Assembly (NCBI GenBank): GCA_963922205.1
Contig: CAWUHX010000321.1
Span: forward strand, 186,001 to 250,000
Direction of reading: 5' to 3'
Length of the DNA stretch: 64,000 nucleotides
Source of the DNA: Romanomermis culicivorax
Lineage: Eukaryota > Nematoda > Enoplea > Mermithida > Mermithidae
Under the pieces are notes generated by a model. The model ran no database searches, had not been told where the DNA came from, and worked only from the letters and a program-made list of their open reading frames with translations. A program made the translations under genes and the position numbers. Positions 23,525 through 35,215 of this stretch are shown one piece after another (within the stretch, counting starts at the first letter, position 1; each line of letters opens with the position of its first letter).

Positions 23525-24360
23525 TTTTTAGTCATTTTAGGGGCCTGGGCTCCTAAAAGTTTGGAAATGGCTCCTAAAATTTTAGGTCTAGGAGCCAGTT
23601 TGGCTCCTAAAATTTTGACATATTCATTTATATTATAGTGAATTGTAGCTGTTTTCATTCAATTTTAGATTTGAAGTAAGTGTTTTACAGGCTCTAAAAT
23701 CATAAAACATCGAAAATTTTCCGGCGCTGCGCGCCGGATCTTATAATATAATTTTTTTAATTAGTCTATTCACTGTTTCTCTACAAATCAAACTTTCTGG
23801 AAAAAAAATTCTCGACGAAGGGAAAAAACATGGGGGTTCGACATGGAAAAGATGAATTTTGGTGCATTTGGTGCAAAAGAATTCTGGTGATCAAAATCTC
23901 AATTTTTCCATTTTTGTTACTATTATTTTAAATATGGAGCCGAGTTTGAATTCATGATTATAATGGAGGTGATTTTCATAAATTTTAAGTTTAATTTGAG
24001 CTTGTCAAACTTATGAAGGTATGAACATATTTTTTAGTTTGTAAAATGATATAATACATGTTTTCGAACCTTGTATGTTTATCGAATAAGTTATCCTTAA
24101 ACTGATTTTCCAGCATTTAGAGTGTCAAAATCTGAAAAAATCGTTGCATAGCGCCGGAAAGATATAGGGAACAACAGAACAATGAGAACAGAAGCTGCAA
24201 TTTCAAAACCCTACACTTTTGAGTCGGAAGGAAATGAACTCAAGTGCAATCTTGGATGAAGATTTGTGCAAAATTAAACGAAATATCGCGCTTTTTGCAT
24301 AAAAAATTTTCTTTGCACAAAGATTTCACGGCCGATGTTTCCACGTGTGGAAAGATGCCT
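23525..24360 (+). mobile_element. Family B element inside the MULE, GGCTCCTA-type left end
   Basis: The left end has GGCTCCTA at 23548, 23569 and 23602 and its complement TAGGAGCC at 23589. A perfect CCGGCGCTGCGCGCCGG palindrome follows near 23720. ATTTTCCAGCATTTAGAGTGTC and GCGCCGGAAAGATAT (near 24110-24165) match the family B body. The right end has TTTCCACGTGTGGAAA at 24338. Confidence 0.6.
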
Positions 24361-24414
24361 GTAACTGAAAACGCTGGGTGGAAATCAAATTTTGAACAGT
24401 GATTTTTTAAAACT

Positions 24415-24690
24415 CGTATCGACTGATTGAATATCTTGTTTTTCTTGAAATGCTTCCAAATAATGATAGTGGAAAGCAAGTAGTATTTCAGATTTTTGCG
24501 ATTTTCTGATAATATATCATGTAGGACTAGAAATTTGTGAGTATACTGACCTAAACTTTACCAATTTTTCGAGCGAAAAATTTTACAGTAAGAACTTTAT
24601 GTAAACGATTTTGACGACAGTACTGATTTGTGTCACTTTTCTATTTGGAAGCATTTTATAAAAAACATACTGTAGTACTAACCGCAACAG
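24415..24690 (+). repeat. Family E dispersed repeat
   Basis: A block ending GACGACAGTACTGATTTGTGTCAC and GGAAGCATTTTATAAAA recurs in reverse at about 30335-30560 and, more diverged, at 440-645, 31055-31270 and 38650-38860. No coding potential. Confidence 0.6.
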
Positions 24691-25102
24691 TAACAAAATC
24701 TTATATTCCAAAAAAATTTTAATAAATTATTTGTGGACCTTTATTTGAAACATTGCCGTAGATCTTTTTCTTCTTGTACATAATACTTGCACTCTGCATG
24801 CAGAATTCACAAATAAACACGCTATTTCGGCCGGGAAAAATCTGTAGGTATTGTGTATAGATGTGTAGAAATGCTATTACATAACTGCTAGCAATCTAGT
24901 GGAATTATTTTTAAATCTGAATTTTTTGAATTAAAAAACAGTGAATTGGGGGCCAATTACTGGGGGAGAATTGCTCAGGGGCGAATTGGGAGTTTTTACA
25001 GATGACGGTGGCCACGCCGAAATTTGCGGTGGCCACGCCGAACCATTTGGCCGTGGCCAAGCCGAAACATTTGGAAGAGCCTCTACAGCGCAGCTGCTGT
25101 AC

Positions 25103-25122
25103 CCTAAGCCTAAGCCTAAGGA
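25103..25122. repeat. Short (TAAGCC)n tract, TTAGGC-type
   Basis: Three near-perfect hexamers within the MULE read CCTAAGCCTAAGCCTAAGG. The register equals the TTAGGC telomere repeat of nematodes on the other strand, but the tract is too short to mean a telomere. Confidence 0.4.
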
Positions 25123-26129
25123 AAATTTTAAAGGTAGGGTAAATTCGGTGGCTACCGCCATCTGTAATTTACCCGCGAATTGTGTTGGGGGCTAATTGTC
25201 CGGGGGCGAACTGTAGTGGGGACGAATTACCAGGGGCGAACTGTAGTGGGGACGAATTACCAGGGGCGAATTGTGGGGGACGAATTGCTGGGGGCGAATC
25301 GTCCGTATCCCCACATATCCATTGGCTGCGTTGTGATATTTGAATTTCACTGGAATTAGTACATTTAAGTATCATTTCATAGTTTACTATAGTGAGATTG
25401 TGAAAAATTCTAAACACCGCTACAATAGTTACGAAACTTTTCAGAGCGACTTCCCTCATTTGGCGTGAATCAGGTTATACGTTTTGCCGAACTTTATGTC
25501 ACGAAACATAGATTTTCTGGTACGAAAAAGAATGCTGTGCTGATTCTGAATCTACTTTTGCTTCTTTCCGCTGCGTAGTATTTTTAGAGTTGTTCTGGGA
25601 TACGAACTATTCAACTATCGCTTGAATCGACGTGGAATAGAAATGATTAGCTTCCACTGTTCATTCAGTGTGATGGGAAACCGAAATTTTTATTTTTGGT
25701 GTTTGATTCGAACAAAAAAATTTGACATTGTCGACACAATTTCTCAACCAAAAATTTACGCAACATGACTTTGTAGACATCCTTGATTTGATCTTTACAT
25801 CGTTGTTAAGAAGAAAGAAAAATTGAAGAAAAATATAAACTTTACGACAAATTCTATAGAAATATCTGAATTCTCGCAGCAATCGATTTCCGAGTCATAT
25901 AAACCGTTTTCCCGATCAGTTTTTCTTATCTCACTGAGGTGGTTAGATAAAATAAGGTAGGCACGATCTTTATGCAAATTAGTGCGATGAAAATGTGTAG
26001 TTATACGTTTTTATCAAACTCTTGGGACAAAAATGTTTAAAGGTTTTCAGTATATTTTTAGGGTAACAAAATTTTTTTGGCCTTTTGTGCCAATTGGCAC
26101 AAATGTTCGTGCACAAAAAAACACTGTTG

Positions 26130-26420
26130 CCAATCCAACCCTGTCTGTGCGAGATCCGACCAGTTGAGGGTGGTAAACCCGAAATTTTGGGGAGGGGGTC
26201 GAAAAAGGTCGAAATTTCCTCAAAAAAGGCCAAAAACATTCACTTTTTTGCCAATTTTTTCAAGTCGGTGGACGTTCCCCCAACCCCCCCCCCCTCCCCG
26301 TTACAGGTGCGGAAAAGTGGGGTGACTTTGATCAGGGTTTGGTTTGTCTCATACCTGTACTTGGGGGGGGGGGGGGGTTGGAGGGCAAGCCAGTAGCCAG
26401 GATTTTTCCCAGAGGGGGGG
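26130..26420. repeat. Family C repeat with long C and G runs
   Basis: Contains AAATTTTGGGGAGGGGGTCG, runs of 10-15 C or G, and ends near TTACAGGTGCGG and ATACCTGTAC. Related copies lie at 27575-27850, 44555-44800 (and 52200-52450) and 61630-61885. Homopolymer lengths here are unreliable. Confidence 0.55.
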
Positions 26421-26639
26421 CACACTTTTTTCAGGGCCAATATCTCAGCCAATATTAGTGATGGAAAAAATCTGATGCAGATTCGAGCGTATCTCAACAA
26501 GCTCTACAAAATGAGCTATAACACAGACATATTTGGGATGAAAATTTTTTTCTGAATTTTGAGTAGATTATCCGCGCGAAGCACCAAAAATTTTTCGCTT
26601 TTTTTCGTCTCTAAACGCCTAAAAATGCATTTCCAGCTC

Positions 26640-27545
26640 TTTTTTTGACTGAAAAATTTTCCTCAATGTGAACCAAGCCCAAATTTTTTCTCCACATTTC
26701 AAAATTTTGGTTCACAAAAGAAAAGACCCCAAATCACAGTTTCCCCCCCCCCGGGCCTTTTCCCGAAATGGGGAAAGGGATCAAAATTTTTTTCCCCATT
26801 TTCCCGAAGTCGTTTTGTTCGCTCAAAAATGCTCACAGACGCTCTATTTACGTGTTTTCGAGCTTTTTCAAGCCTTCTGGTGTTTTCAGACCCGTTAATT
26901 CATTAAAATTGAGGAAAAAATTGAAATTTTCGAGTTCAAAGTTTAATCTACAAGCATTGGAACAAACTTTCAAGCAAACTATCCAAAAGCATAATGACTT
27001 TGAATTACATGAGAAATCGATGGTTAAGTCCTCTATGATGACAAGTGAGAACCCAAAAGGGATATTAATCTTTCCGGCGCTACGCGCCGGAAAAATTTTT
27101 TGGGTATTGATATTCTGCGACGCTGGAAAATTAATTTTCCGAACGTTTATTTCAAGAATTAGATTTGAATTTTGTGTTCAAAAGTCGTAATTTCTAGAAT
27201 TTTACTTGAAAAATTTCAAAACCAGTATAATTTATTTGTAGTAAACTCTCGTACTTGGTCGAAAATATATGAGTAAGCAGAGTATAAATTTCCGAAAGAT
27301 ATTTCCATGAAGCATTTGAATTGATTTTACGTTAGAAAAGAAATAATTGCATCAAAAACCTTAGAGACTTGACGTATTGATCTTTCTCAAAATGAAAAAG
27401 TGCGAATCTCCATTAAATATCATGATAAAATATTGAAGATTACCAATGAAAACATGAGATAATACGTTCAAGATGATGAAAACTATTATAGATTGACCTT
27501 ATAAAATACACCAAAATGTATCTTTTCAGTATCCGATCCTCAAAA
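26640..27545 (-). mobile_element. Family B element (reverse)
   Basis: Reads in reverse the body found at 31680-32590, including the CCGGCGCTACGCGCCGG palindrome (27078) and GCGACGCTGGAAAATTAAT. The left end has TTTTCCTCAATGTG. Confidence 0.7.
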
Positions 27546-28949
27546 TTTATTTGTAAAAAATTCAAATCTCCACAGGGGGGGCATGCCCCCCCCACTCCCC
27601 CTCGCTACGGGCCTGTTGGAGGGGTACCCCCCCCCAACTTGGCCAACCCAGTACCCAAAATCATTTACCCCCCCCCCCCCAGTTTGGAAAAAATTAAAAA
27701 AATTTGCAAAAAAGTGTATGTTTTTTGGGCCTTTTTTGGGAAAAATTTCGACTTTTTTCTACCCCCACGCCCACCCCAAAATTTCGGATTTACCCCCCCC
27801 CCCCCCCCAAGGTCGGAGGTCTTACAGGTATGGTTTGTCTACACAGCAAAAATGACCTGCTGATCTCAAATAGTTATCAAATGCCATACTCTGATCAAGT
27901 CGCCCCCGATCAAAGTCACCCCACTTTACCTTATGTTGAATAGAAGAACCAATTTGTTTTGTTGACATCTGATTTGAATATGCGTGATGATAGGGTGTGC
28001 CAAAAATTTCACAATTTTTACCCAAAATATCATCACCATGCTTGCAGGCTATAACCTCAACCGCTGCTTTAGTCTAAAAAAGAAAAAAGTTCTTTAAAAA
28101 TTGGAAGTCGCTGAACGCTGCGCGGCGCGTAACCAACGGTCAGGCCAGAAGCACTCTACAGTAAAACCATCACCTGATATCCCTATGTGGTTTCTATACT
28201 TTAGTACGTAGGTGTATATATCTCAAAAAAGACAAACAGAATATTGTAGTCAAATTTTATCTGATCATTTACAGTACAATCCAAGCGAAAGTTCTATCAA
28301 GGTAATTGGACGCTTAATATTTACGATTTATTGGTTCGATTTATTGATTTAAAGTTCATGATTCATTGGATTCAGATTCCACGATATGAGGTCACCTTCT
28401 CAACAATGCCGTATCGGCGGTGCTATTAAATCCCACCAAGGATGAAAAAGCTTGACCTGCATAAGGTGTTTGACTAAAGAATGACTAAATTTTCGAGGGT
28501 AAGGGATTTTGCAAAATTTATTTGATCTTGGCTTCTATTTTCCTTGCAGAAAATATACCGGACTGTTTATATCTCCAACACCAAGCACCAAGAGTCTGTA
28601 ATATAGGTGCTAATGCATCAGTGTAAATTCACAATGCGTGATATGTATATTGGATTACTGTATATAAATTTATTCCATAATTTACTCTCTCAAGGATGTC
28701 TGAGTTTCCCTGTATTGACATTCCTGTAAATTCACTTGAAGTGTTCTGTTTTGAACGCCTCACACCCAGAAGCCATTATTGACCCAATTAAAGACGATAC
28801 ATAATTAATTTGCACATTGGCACCTGGCCCCTATGACTCACATGAAGATACACAACCCCATAGGTACAGTAATCCCCTCAAAATCATAAAGACAGCTGTC
28901 CCATAATAAAATGTGTAAACCTCAACCCAGACATGGTCTCAAGTGGAAC

Positions 28950-30100
28950 AGTAGCTGTGTTACATTACAGAAGCACATACACAGGTAATTATTAAGAAGG
29001 AAGCACGTAGGTGTGGCTAAGCCTACCATAAGTTCGAAGCACATAGACATAGAAGCTAAGCATAACACAGAAAGGCGTGGTAAAGCATACTATAATTAGG
29101 AAGCATAAAAGGCGTGGCTAGGTAAGCATACAGTACATGGAAGCATAGGAAGCAAGAAGCAATGATTGGTTGAAAGAAGATTTCTGAAGCGGACTCCACG
29201 GATCAAGAGTGTGGTCAACAGGAAGCAGTATAAAAGATGAAAGAAGGGTGAAATAGTCAGTTGATTCATATTTCGTTTTTAAATCTGTGTGTGAAAACTT
29301 GTTAGAGTATTTGTGTTACCATTGACGCCTATTGTCAGCAGTCCGCAATTTCATCCCATTATCGTTATTGTGGCATCGTAACCCCCTGTATCATTTGTTG
29401 GGCACCCTGTTGATGGCAAGCAGCATTGGGAAATCGCCATGCAAATCGAAGAAATGGACGACCAGCAGCGCAGACATTTTTGCATAGAAGTGGAGCACCA
29501 AAGAAAGACCGAAAATGATAGTGAAATCATTCTTTCACTAATATTGTTTTTTATTATATTTTGGAAAATATAGCTGGCGTCCAGTAAATTATTCCCAGCA
29601 TCTACGACTTTTATTTGCATAAATATAATAGTGGTTAATTCACATTCTTTTATTATTTGTCAGTTTTTATTGCTTTATATATTTGTTTATCATTTAGATA
29701 AATCCGACTGACAGGAGCGAAGGGCCAAAGGCCCAGGCGCCAGCTTGCAGTCAGCAAGCTCTGGAAAACCCGTTAGGGGATCCATCCAAGTAAGTCTATC
29801 CCTGAGGGGATTCCTTGTCTCATCTAGGAGACTGCGGAGTTCTCTGGTGAGGCCCCACATTCAAAGTTAATTTATCTTTGTTGTTGTAGGTCTGGGGAAC
29901 CGGACTGTTGCACTATCACCGAGGCTTAGCCAAGGGAGTAGTTCTAACAGGTCAGTTCAGACCAGAAGCCTCTATCTTTTCTTAAACTTCCTAAGAAAAG
30001 ACCTGCACAACACATTTATTGTGTATTGCCTCAAGGACATCAGGAATCAAGTGGTTTGAAGCAAGTAAAAGTATAGTGAAAATCGGGCGTTACAAGTCAT
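28950..30100 (+). mobile_element. LTR-like retroelement block with Pol II core promoter (candidate)
   Basis: Begins TGTTACATTACAG near 28960, is rich in AGGAAGCA/GGCGTGGCTA words, and carries TATAAAAG at 29229 with the initiator TCAGTT at 29257-29262, 30 bp downstream. Further on are GGGCCAAAGGCCC and AGCTTGCAGTCAGCAAGCT hairpins (29723-29762), a GTAAGT donor at 29790 with an acceptor GTTGTTGTAG ending 29889, and GGGCGTTACA near 30093. TG...CA ends and the promoter suggest a solo LTR or short retroelement. No target duplication or gag/pol was found. Confidence 0.4.
29229..29262 (+). promoter_or_regulatory. TATA box and initiator
   Basis: TATAAAAG (29229-29236) and TCAGTT (29257-29262) are spaced so that the A at 29259 would be +1 with the TATA box at -30, the canonical Pol II arrangement. 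Confidence 0.6.
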
Positions 30101-30334
30101 ACGAACAACACTGGTCTCATATGCCGAGCAGGACCTCTCATTATGTTATATATGCTTCGTGGTGGAGCTCCAAGACTTTTCCATGATCTACACTATCAAT
30201 TATTGTAATCGGTACATACTTGAAAATACACGTTTTATGATAAAAGTAAACTTTTTACAAATTCTTATGAACACAAAAACCTACTCAGACCTAACTGGTA
30301 GGGGCCAAACACAATTCTACCATGCTGTCTACTG

Positions 30335-30560
30335 GATAAGTATAGTCTCTCTTTTATAAAATGCTCTCAAATACAAAAGTGACACAAATCAGTACTGTCG
30401 TCAAAATCGTTTACATAGAGCTCTTACTATTAAAATTTTCACTCAAAAAATTCTTAAAGGTTTGGTCAGGACGTCCACAACTTTCCAAGGAATCGTGAAA
30501 ATCTGAAATACTTGCTTCCTACTTTCATTATTTAAAGCATTTCACGAAAGAAAGACTGTA
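30335..30560 (-). repeat. Family E dispersed repeat (reverse)
   Basis: Reverse copy of the 24415-24690 block: GTGACACAAATCAGTACTGTCGTC followed by AAATCGTTTACATA. Surrounding DNA (30100-31370) holds no gene that I can support; a second diverged copy is at about 31055-31270. Confidence 0.6.
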
Positions 30561-31369
30561 GTTCGCTACATGGGTTCTTCGCGAGAACAACTTGAATATA
30601 GTGAAAAAATTGGCAACAACGAGGATATGCCATGCCAATGAATTCTTACACAAAAAATTGTTGTAGGTTGTGACTACAATATCCTGACACATTTTCAGTT
30701 CCATTCTATATCAAAACCCTGAAAATTTCACATAGCAGTTGTTTTCTAGTGTAATTATTTAGAACAATTTTACGAAAAACAGATTTTTTTCTACAATATT
30801 TTTGTGAAATCGTTTCAAGATGGTCCATACACTCCTCAATGAATCTGACTTCCAGCAGATTTATTAACTAATTGCAGTAGCTCGGTGCCAGGATGTTTTT
30901 GATGCGGAAGTGGAAACTAAACGTGTTCCAAATATTGGGGAGGTTTTATCCATCTGGATGGTCGATTCTTCGAGAATTTGCCAATGAATTAACATGAGGC
31001 GGAAATGCATATCAATGTATGTCCATTCAGCAAAACTTTTTAGAGTGAAACCTGTTTTTGTACAATGCTTGTAAGTAGAAAAATGAGCAGAATAAGCACT
31101 GTCGTTAAGATCACTAACAGAAATCTAACGATATAATTTTTGCTCGAAAAACTTTTGTAGTTTGACTCAGTAAATTCACTATTGTTCAAACCTACGTGAA
31201 AAACAATTTAGCAGTAAGATTGTGCTTTTTCTTCACTCTTATTATTGATTAAAATTTTATTAATGATTTACAGTTACGCAATCAAGTAGTAAAACTTGCC
31301 TTGATTTCCATGAATATACAACGTTTACTGTCTTTCCTCGAGACTTTTTTTTGTGCCAACCGGTGTTTC

Positions 31370-32565
31370 TTTTGCTCAAAACTTTTTGCCCCATTTGAGG
31401 GAAAACCCCCAAAAAATTTTCCTCATGAGGAAAAATCAATTTTTTCAGTTTCCTTGCTTAAAAATCGCTCGAAATCATTTCTGATGCGATTTTTGAACGT
31501 TTCTCATTTACTTGCATCTTATTCCGCCAATAAACCGACATTTTTTTGCAAAAAGACGAGCTATGACCCACTGTTTTTTTCCACATTTGCACTATAATGT
31601 GAAAAAAAAATCTGGAATGTGGAAAAAATTTTTGAGGTCTTTCCACAAATGTGGAAGAAAAATTTGGGGTTTTCATTGAAAAGATGCATTTTGGTGCATT
31701 TTAGAAGGTCATAATCTCAAAATTTTCCGGTTATAACTTTAATAATCATCACATCATTATTCATTAAGTAGCTCAGGCGCGGCTTTTATCATGTCTACCT
31801 TCATTTAACACTTAATCTACAATAGTTTTCATCATCTTAAACGTGGTATCTCATGTTTTAATTGGTAATCTTCAACATTTCATCATAATATTTAATGGAG
31901 ATTCGCATTTTTTCCTTTTGAGAAAGATCAATACGTAAAGTCTCTATGCTTTATGATGCGATTATTTCTTTACTAACGTAAAATCAATTCAAAAGCTTCA
32001 TGGAAATACCTTTCGGAAATTTCGACCAAGTTCATGAGAGTTTACAAATAAATTACAGAATTCAAAATTTTTCAAGTAAGATTCTAGAAATTACGACTCT
32101 TGAACACAAAATTAGAATCTAATTCCTGAAATAAACGTTCGGAAAGTTGATTTTCCAGCATCCCATAATGTCAATATACCCAAAAAAATTTTCCGGCGCT
32201 TGACGCCGGAAAGATTACCATCTTTTTTGGGCTTTCGCTTGTCATCATAGAGGACTTGACCATTGATTTCTTGTGTAATTCATGTCAGTTATGCTCTTGA
32301 ATAGTTTGCTAGAAAATTTGTTCAACAATGCTTGTAGGTTAGGCTTTTAAGTCGAACATTTAAATTTTTTCTTCAATTTTAATGAATTAACTTCTCTAAA
32401 AACACCGGAAGGCTTGAAAAAGCTCAAAAACAGTGCCAATAAAGCGTCTGTGAGCATTTTTAAGTCAAAAAATGAGGATTTTAAGACGAAAAAATTTTTT
32501 TCCACATGTGGAAAAAAAATTTGACCCCTTTCCACATTTGTGGAAAAAAGTTCGTGGAAAAAAAC
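31370..32565 (+). mobile_element. Family B element, TTTCCACA- and TTTCCTCA-type ends
   Basis: Left end: perfect palindrome TTTTCCTCATGAGGAAAA (31417-31434) and TTTCCACAAATGTGGAA (31640). Right end: TTTCCACATGTGGAAA (32499) and TTTCCACATTTGTGGAAA (32529). The body carries TTTTCCGGCGCTTGACGCC near 32190 and GTTGATTTTCCAGCATCCC. No ORF. Confidence 0.75.
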
Positions 32566-32929
32566 AGTGCTATGACCTGCTTGTAGATGAATATTCAAGT
32601 GAGTTTACATGAGCAAGACATAACAGCATAACCATTATATCTTAAATTTCTTTGACGACATAAAACAACCTAATTTTGACATAACGAGTTAAATCAAAAC
32701 AGTAAACTGTGATAAAAAGATAACAATGAAAAATAGAATTTTAAAACTGATTCTGAATAGCTGACAATCTGACATAAAGGTATGAACTGAACCACAGAGC
32801 TTTTTTTCTGCAAAAGCCAGGTTCCAATGTGCAACTTGATGAAAAATTTTTGTTGAACAGATAAATTCTTGGTTGTTCACTCTAAAATCAATAAATTAGC
32901 TTAATTCTATCGGAAAAAAACCAAAAGCT

Positions 32930-33640
32930 GGTTTGTTCTATTTCATTCGATTCGCGTCGGTTTCAGGCCTTTAAACCTTTTTTTTAGTTTTGAAGAGAAA
33001 ATGGAAAGATTGGTGAGTAACTTGTTCGGCGCCTAGTGCCAAAATTTTTTTCTGGAATATTGATATTCTAGAACGCTGGAAAATGGGCTTTTTCAACTTT
33101 TATTTCCAAGACAGAAGGTTTAATTTTTCAGTGAATTCAATGAATTTTCAGTCGGGCAGACTACAATTCAAAAACTATAAAAGCAACCAAGAATTTTGAT
33201 TCTTCAACCAGGAAGAATTTCCAGTTTGACTCGAAAAGTTTCAACCACACAAATGTCAAAATCTTTTTAAAGACCGCAAAAAGACTTTGGGAAAACAAAC
33301 CGAGAAAAATCTTGCTTTTGGTCAAACTCTAAAAAAACGACACAGGATCAAACATTTGTTCATAATATATTGTGATAACTAAAAGCTATAAACATTAGCT
33401 GGAATGAAATTTTCTAACCGCGCATTGGTATAATGAAGAAAAAGTATTAAATAATTAAAGTTCGCCGCGAAGCGCCGGAAAATTTCGACAATTTTCGGAT
33501 TTATAACGCGTAGAATGCATCTCCAGACAGGAAACCATCGAAAAATTTTTCCTCAAAGTGGTGCCTAAGCACAAAAAAATTTTCCTCAATTTCAAAACAA
33601 GTTCATCAAAAAGCGTCGAGTGAGGAAAAAAACTGTGGTG
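32930..33640 (-). mobile_element. Diverged family B piece (reverse), TTTCCTCA-type end
   Basis: Reverse-body words (GGCGCCTAGTGCCAAAATT, TATTGATATTCTAGAACGCTGG) precede GCCGCGAAGCGCCGGAAAATT. The end has TTTCCTCA twice (33548, 33587) and TGAGGAAAA (33622). Confidence 0.5.
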
Positions 33641-33689
33641 CCAACCACTGTTTTTTACAAAGTATTGCGGAGCCAGATCTGTCCACTGT

Positions 33690-34485
33690 TCTTTTCCACA
33701 TGTGCACTATAATGTGGAAAAAAGTCTGGAATGTGGAAAAAATTTTTGAGGTCTTTCCACAAATGTAGAAGAAGAATAATTTGGGGTTTTCATATTGAAA
33801 ATATGCGTTTTTGGTGTATCTTAGGAGGTCTAAATCTCGAAATTTTCCGGCGCTGCGCGCCGGTTATAACTTTAATAGTCATTATTATTTATTACCAAGC
33901 TCAGGCGCGGCTTTTAGCATGTTTACCTTCACTTACCATTTCATCTTTAATAGTTTTCATTTTTTCAAACGTATTATTTCATGTTTAATGGGCAATCTTT
34001 TATTCTTGCATTATTATATCTTTATATTTAATGAAGATCCGCATTTTTTCCTTCATAGATTTTTTTGAGAATGATCAACACGTCAACTTTCTAAACTTTT
34101 TGAAGCGTTTGTTCTTTTCTTAAGGTAAATTCACTTTAAACGCTTCATGGAAGTATTTTCGGAAAATTTCTACGCTTCTGACTCATAGCTTTTCGGCCGA
34201 ATTTATGAAAGGTTCCGAATAAATTAATGGTTTTAAAATTTTTCGAATGATAAATTTCTAGAAATTACGATTTGTGAATACAAAATTTAAATCTAATTTT
34301 AGAGATATATGATCAGAATGATTATCAGAATGCTTTAAAAGCTCAAAAACACTTAAATAAAGGATTTATGAGCATTTTCAAGCGAAAAAACGAGGATTTT
34401 AAGGCGAAAAAATTTTTTTCCACATGTTGAAAAAAAATTTATCCCCTTTTCACATTTGTGGAAAAAAGTTCGCGGAAAAAAAACA
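33690..34485 (+). mobile_element. Family B element
   Basis: Left end TTTTCCACATGTGCACTATAATGTGGAAAA, written here as two arms around CACTAT; body with CCGGCGCTGCGCGCCGG (33849); right end TTTTCACATTTGTGGAAA (34450). Confidence 0.75.
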
Positions 34486-34570
34486 GTGGATCTGTCATCA
34501 ATTTGATTGGTTGAAAAATTTCACACTTTTAATTTTATTCGTCGAAAATTGTAGTCTACTCCTTCCAAAC

Positions 34571-35003
34571 CATACATGAAATTGGGGGGAGTGCTATGGG
34601 AACCCCCCCCCCCCAGAAATCGTCAACCATATGGCTAGCCATTGGGCGACCGCCCTCCCCTGAGGATTTTCCAATCCTATGGTCAGCCATATGGTAGCCG
34701 TTGGAACTCCCATACTGTCGGTCGGAAAAATATTGAAAAATGTTAATTTTTTGACGAAATTTTTGAATAAAAAATGGTCAAAAATGTGAATTTTCTGGGC
34801 GCTTCGCGCCATGAATACATTTTTTCAGTCTTTTTAGAAAAAAATTACTATTTTTTAAACTATTTTTCGGAATTTTTCCGTGAAAAAATCGATTTTTTTC
34901 CTTGAGAGACCCCTCCCCCCAAAATTTTGCGAATTACTGACCCCCGGCCCAAAAAAAGTCGTCCAGCCCCCCCCCCGGACCTCAGGGCTCCGTTACATGT
35001 ATG
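34571..35003 (-). mobile_element. Family A MITE copy (reverse)
   Basis: Well-preserved reverse copy from CCATACATGAAATTGGGG to CTCCGTTACATGTATG with a GGGCGCTTCGCGCCATG core. Confidence 0.85.
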
Positions 35004-35023
35004 TTCCAAACCGTGAATCCAAG

Positions 35024-35115
35024 ACTAAGCCCAAGCCTAAACCTATCACTAAGCCTAATCCTGAGCCTAAGCTTGAACCAAAGTCTAAGCCTAAGCCTGA
35101 GTCTTAGCCTAAGCC
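35024..35115. repeat. Degenerate (CCTAAG)n hexamer array
   Basis: About 15 hexamers of the CCTAAG/CCTGAG/CCCAAG type directly abut a family A copy. It is a decayed TTAGGC-like (other strand) array or a simple repeat; the Lys-Pro peptide it would encode is not a gene. Confidence 0.6.
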
Positions 35116-35215
35116 AGAAAATTTAAAGGAACAACTATAAAAATCAATAAATTTTTTTGACATATCAAAATGATGACAGATCTTGCTCCGCAATGCTTTT
35201 TGTGTTTTTTATCCA

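Larger units (their letters stand above)
23280..25311. mobile_element. Mutator-like (MULE) non-autonomous element, 2.03 kb
   Basis: An exact 9-bp direct repeat, CACATATCC, lies at 23271-23279 and 25312-25320. Inside it the ends are inverted: GGTTCTAGGACAATTCGCCCC-type on the left, and on the right the complement of GGGATACGGACGATTCGCC. Both ends begin with G and are extended by tandem ~17-bp units built on GGGGGCGAATTG (23284-23410 left; 24947-24995 and 25187-25300 right). A 9-bp target duplication and a terminal G are characteristic of MULEs. No transposase ORF is present; the interior holds family B-like DNA, E-type sequence and a GCCACGCCGAA minisatellite. Confidence 0.7.

Noticed and set aside
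23280-25311. CRISPR-like array because of regularly spaced repeats
   Set aside because: Units are contiguous, degenerate, in opposite orientation at the two ends, and in a eukaryotic genome; they are TIR minisatellites.
35024-35115. Lys-Pro repeat peptide
   Set aside because: Direct translation of a degenerate hexamer array next to a MITE.
35024-35115. Assignment to nematodes from TTAGGC-type repeats
   Set aside because: The tracts are interstitial and degenerate, and FIP200, ROGDI and FASTK conservation does not single out nematodes; evidence is too weak.
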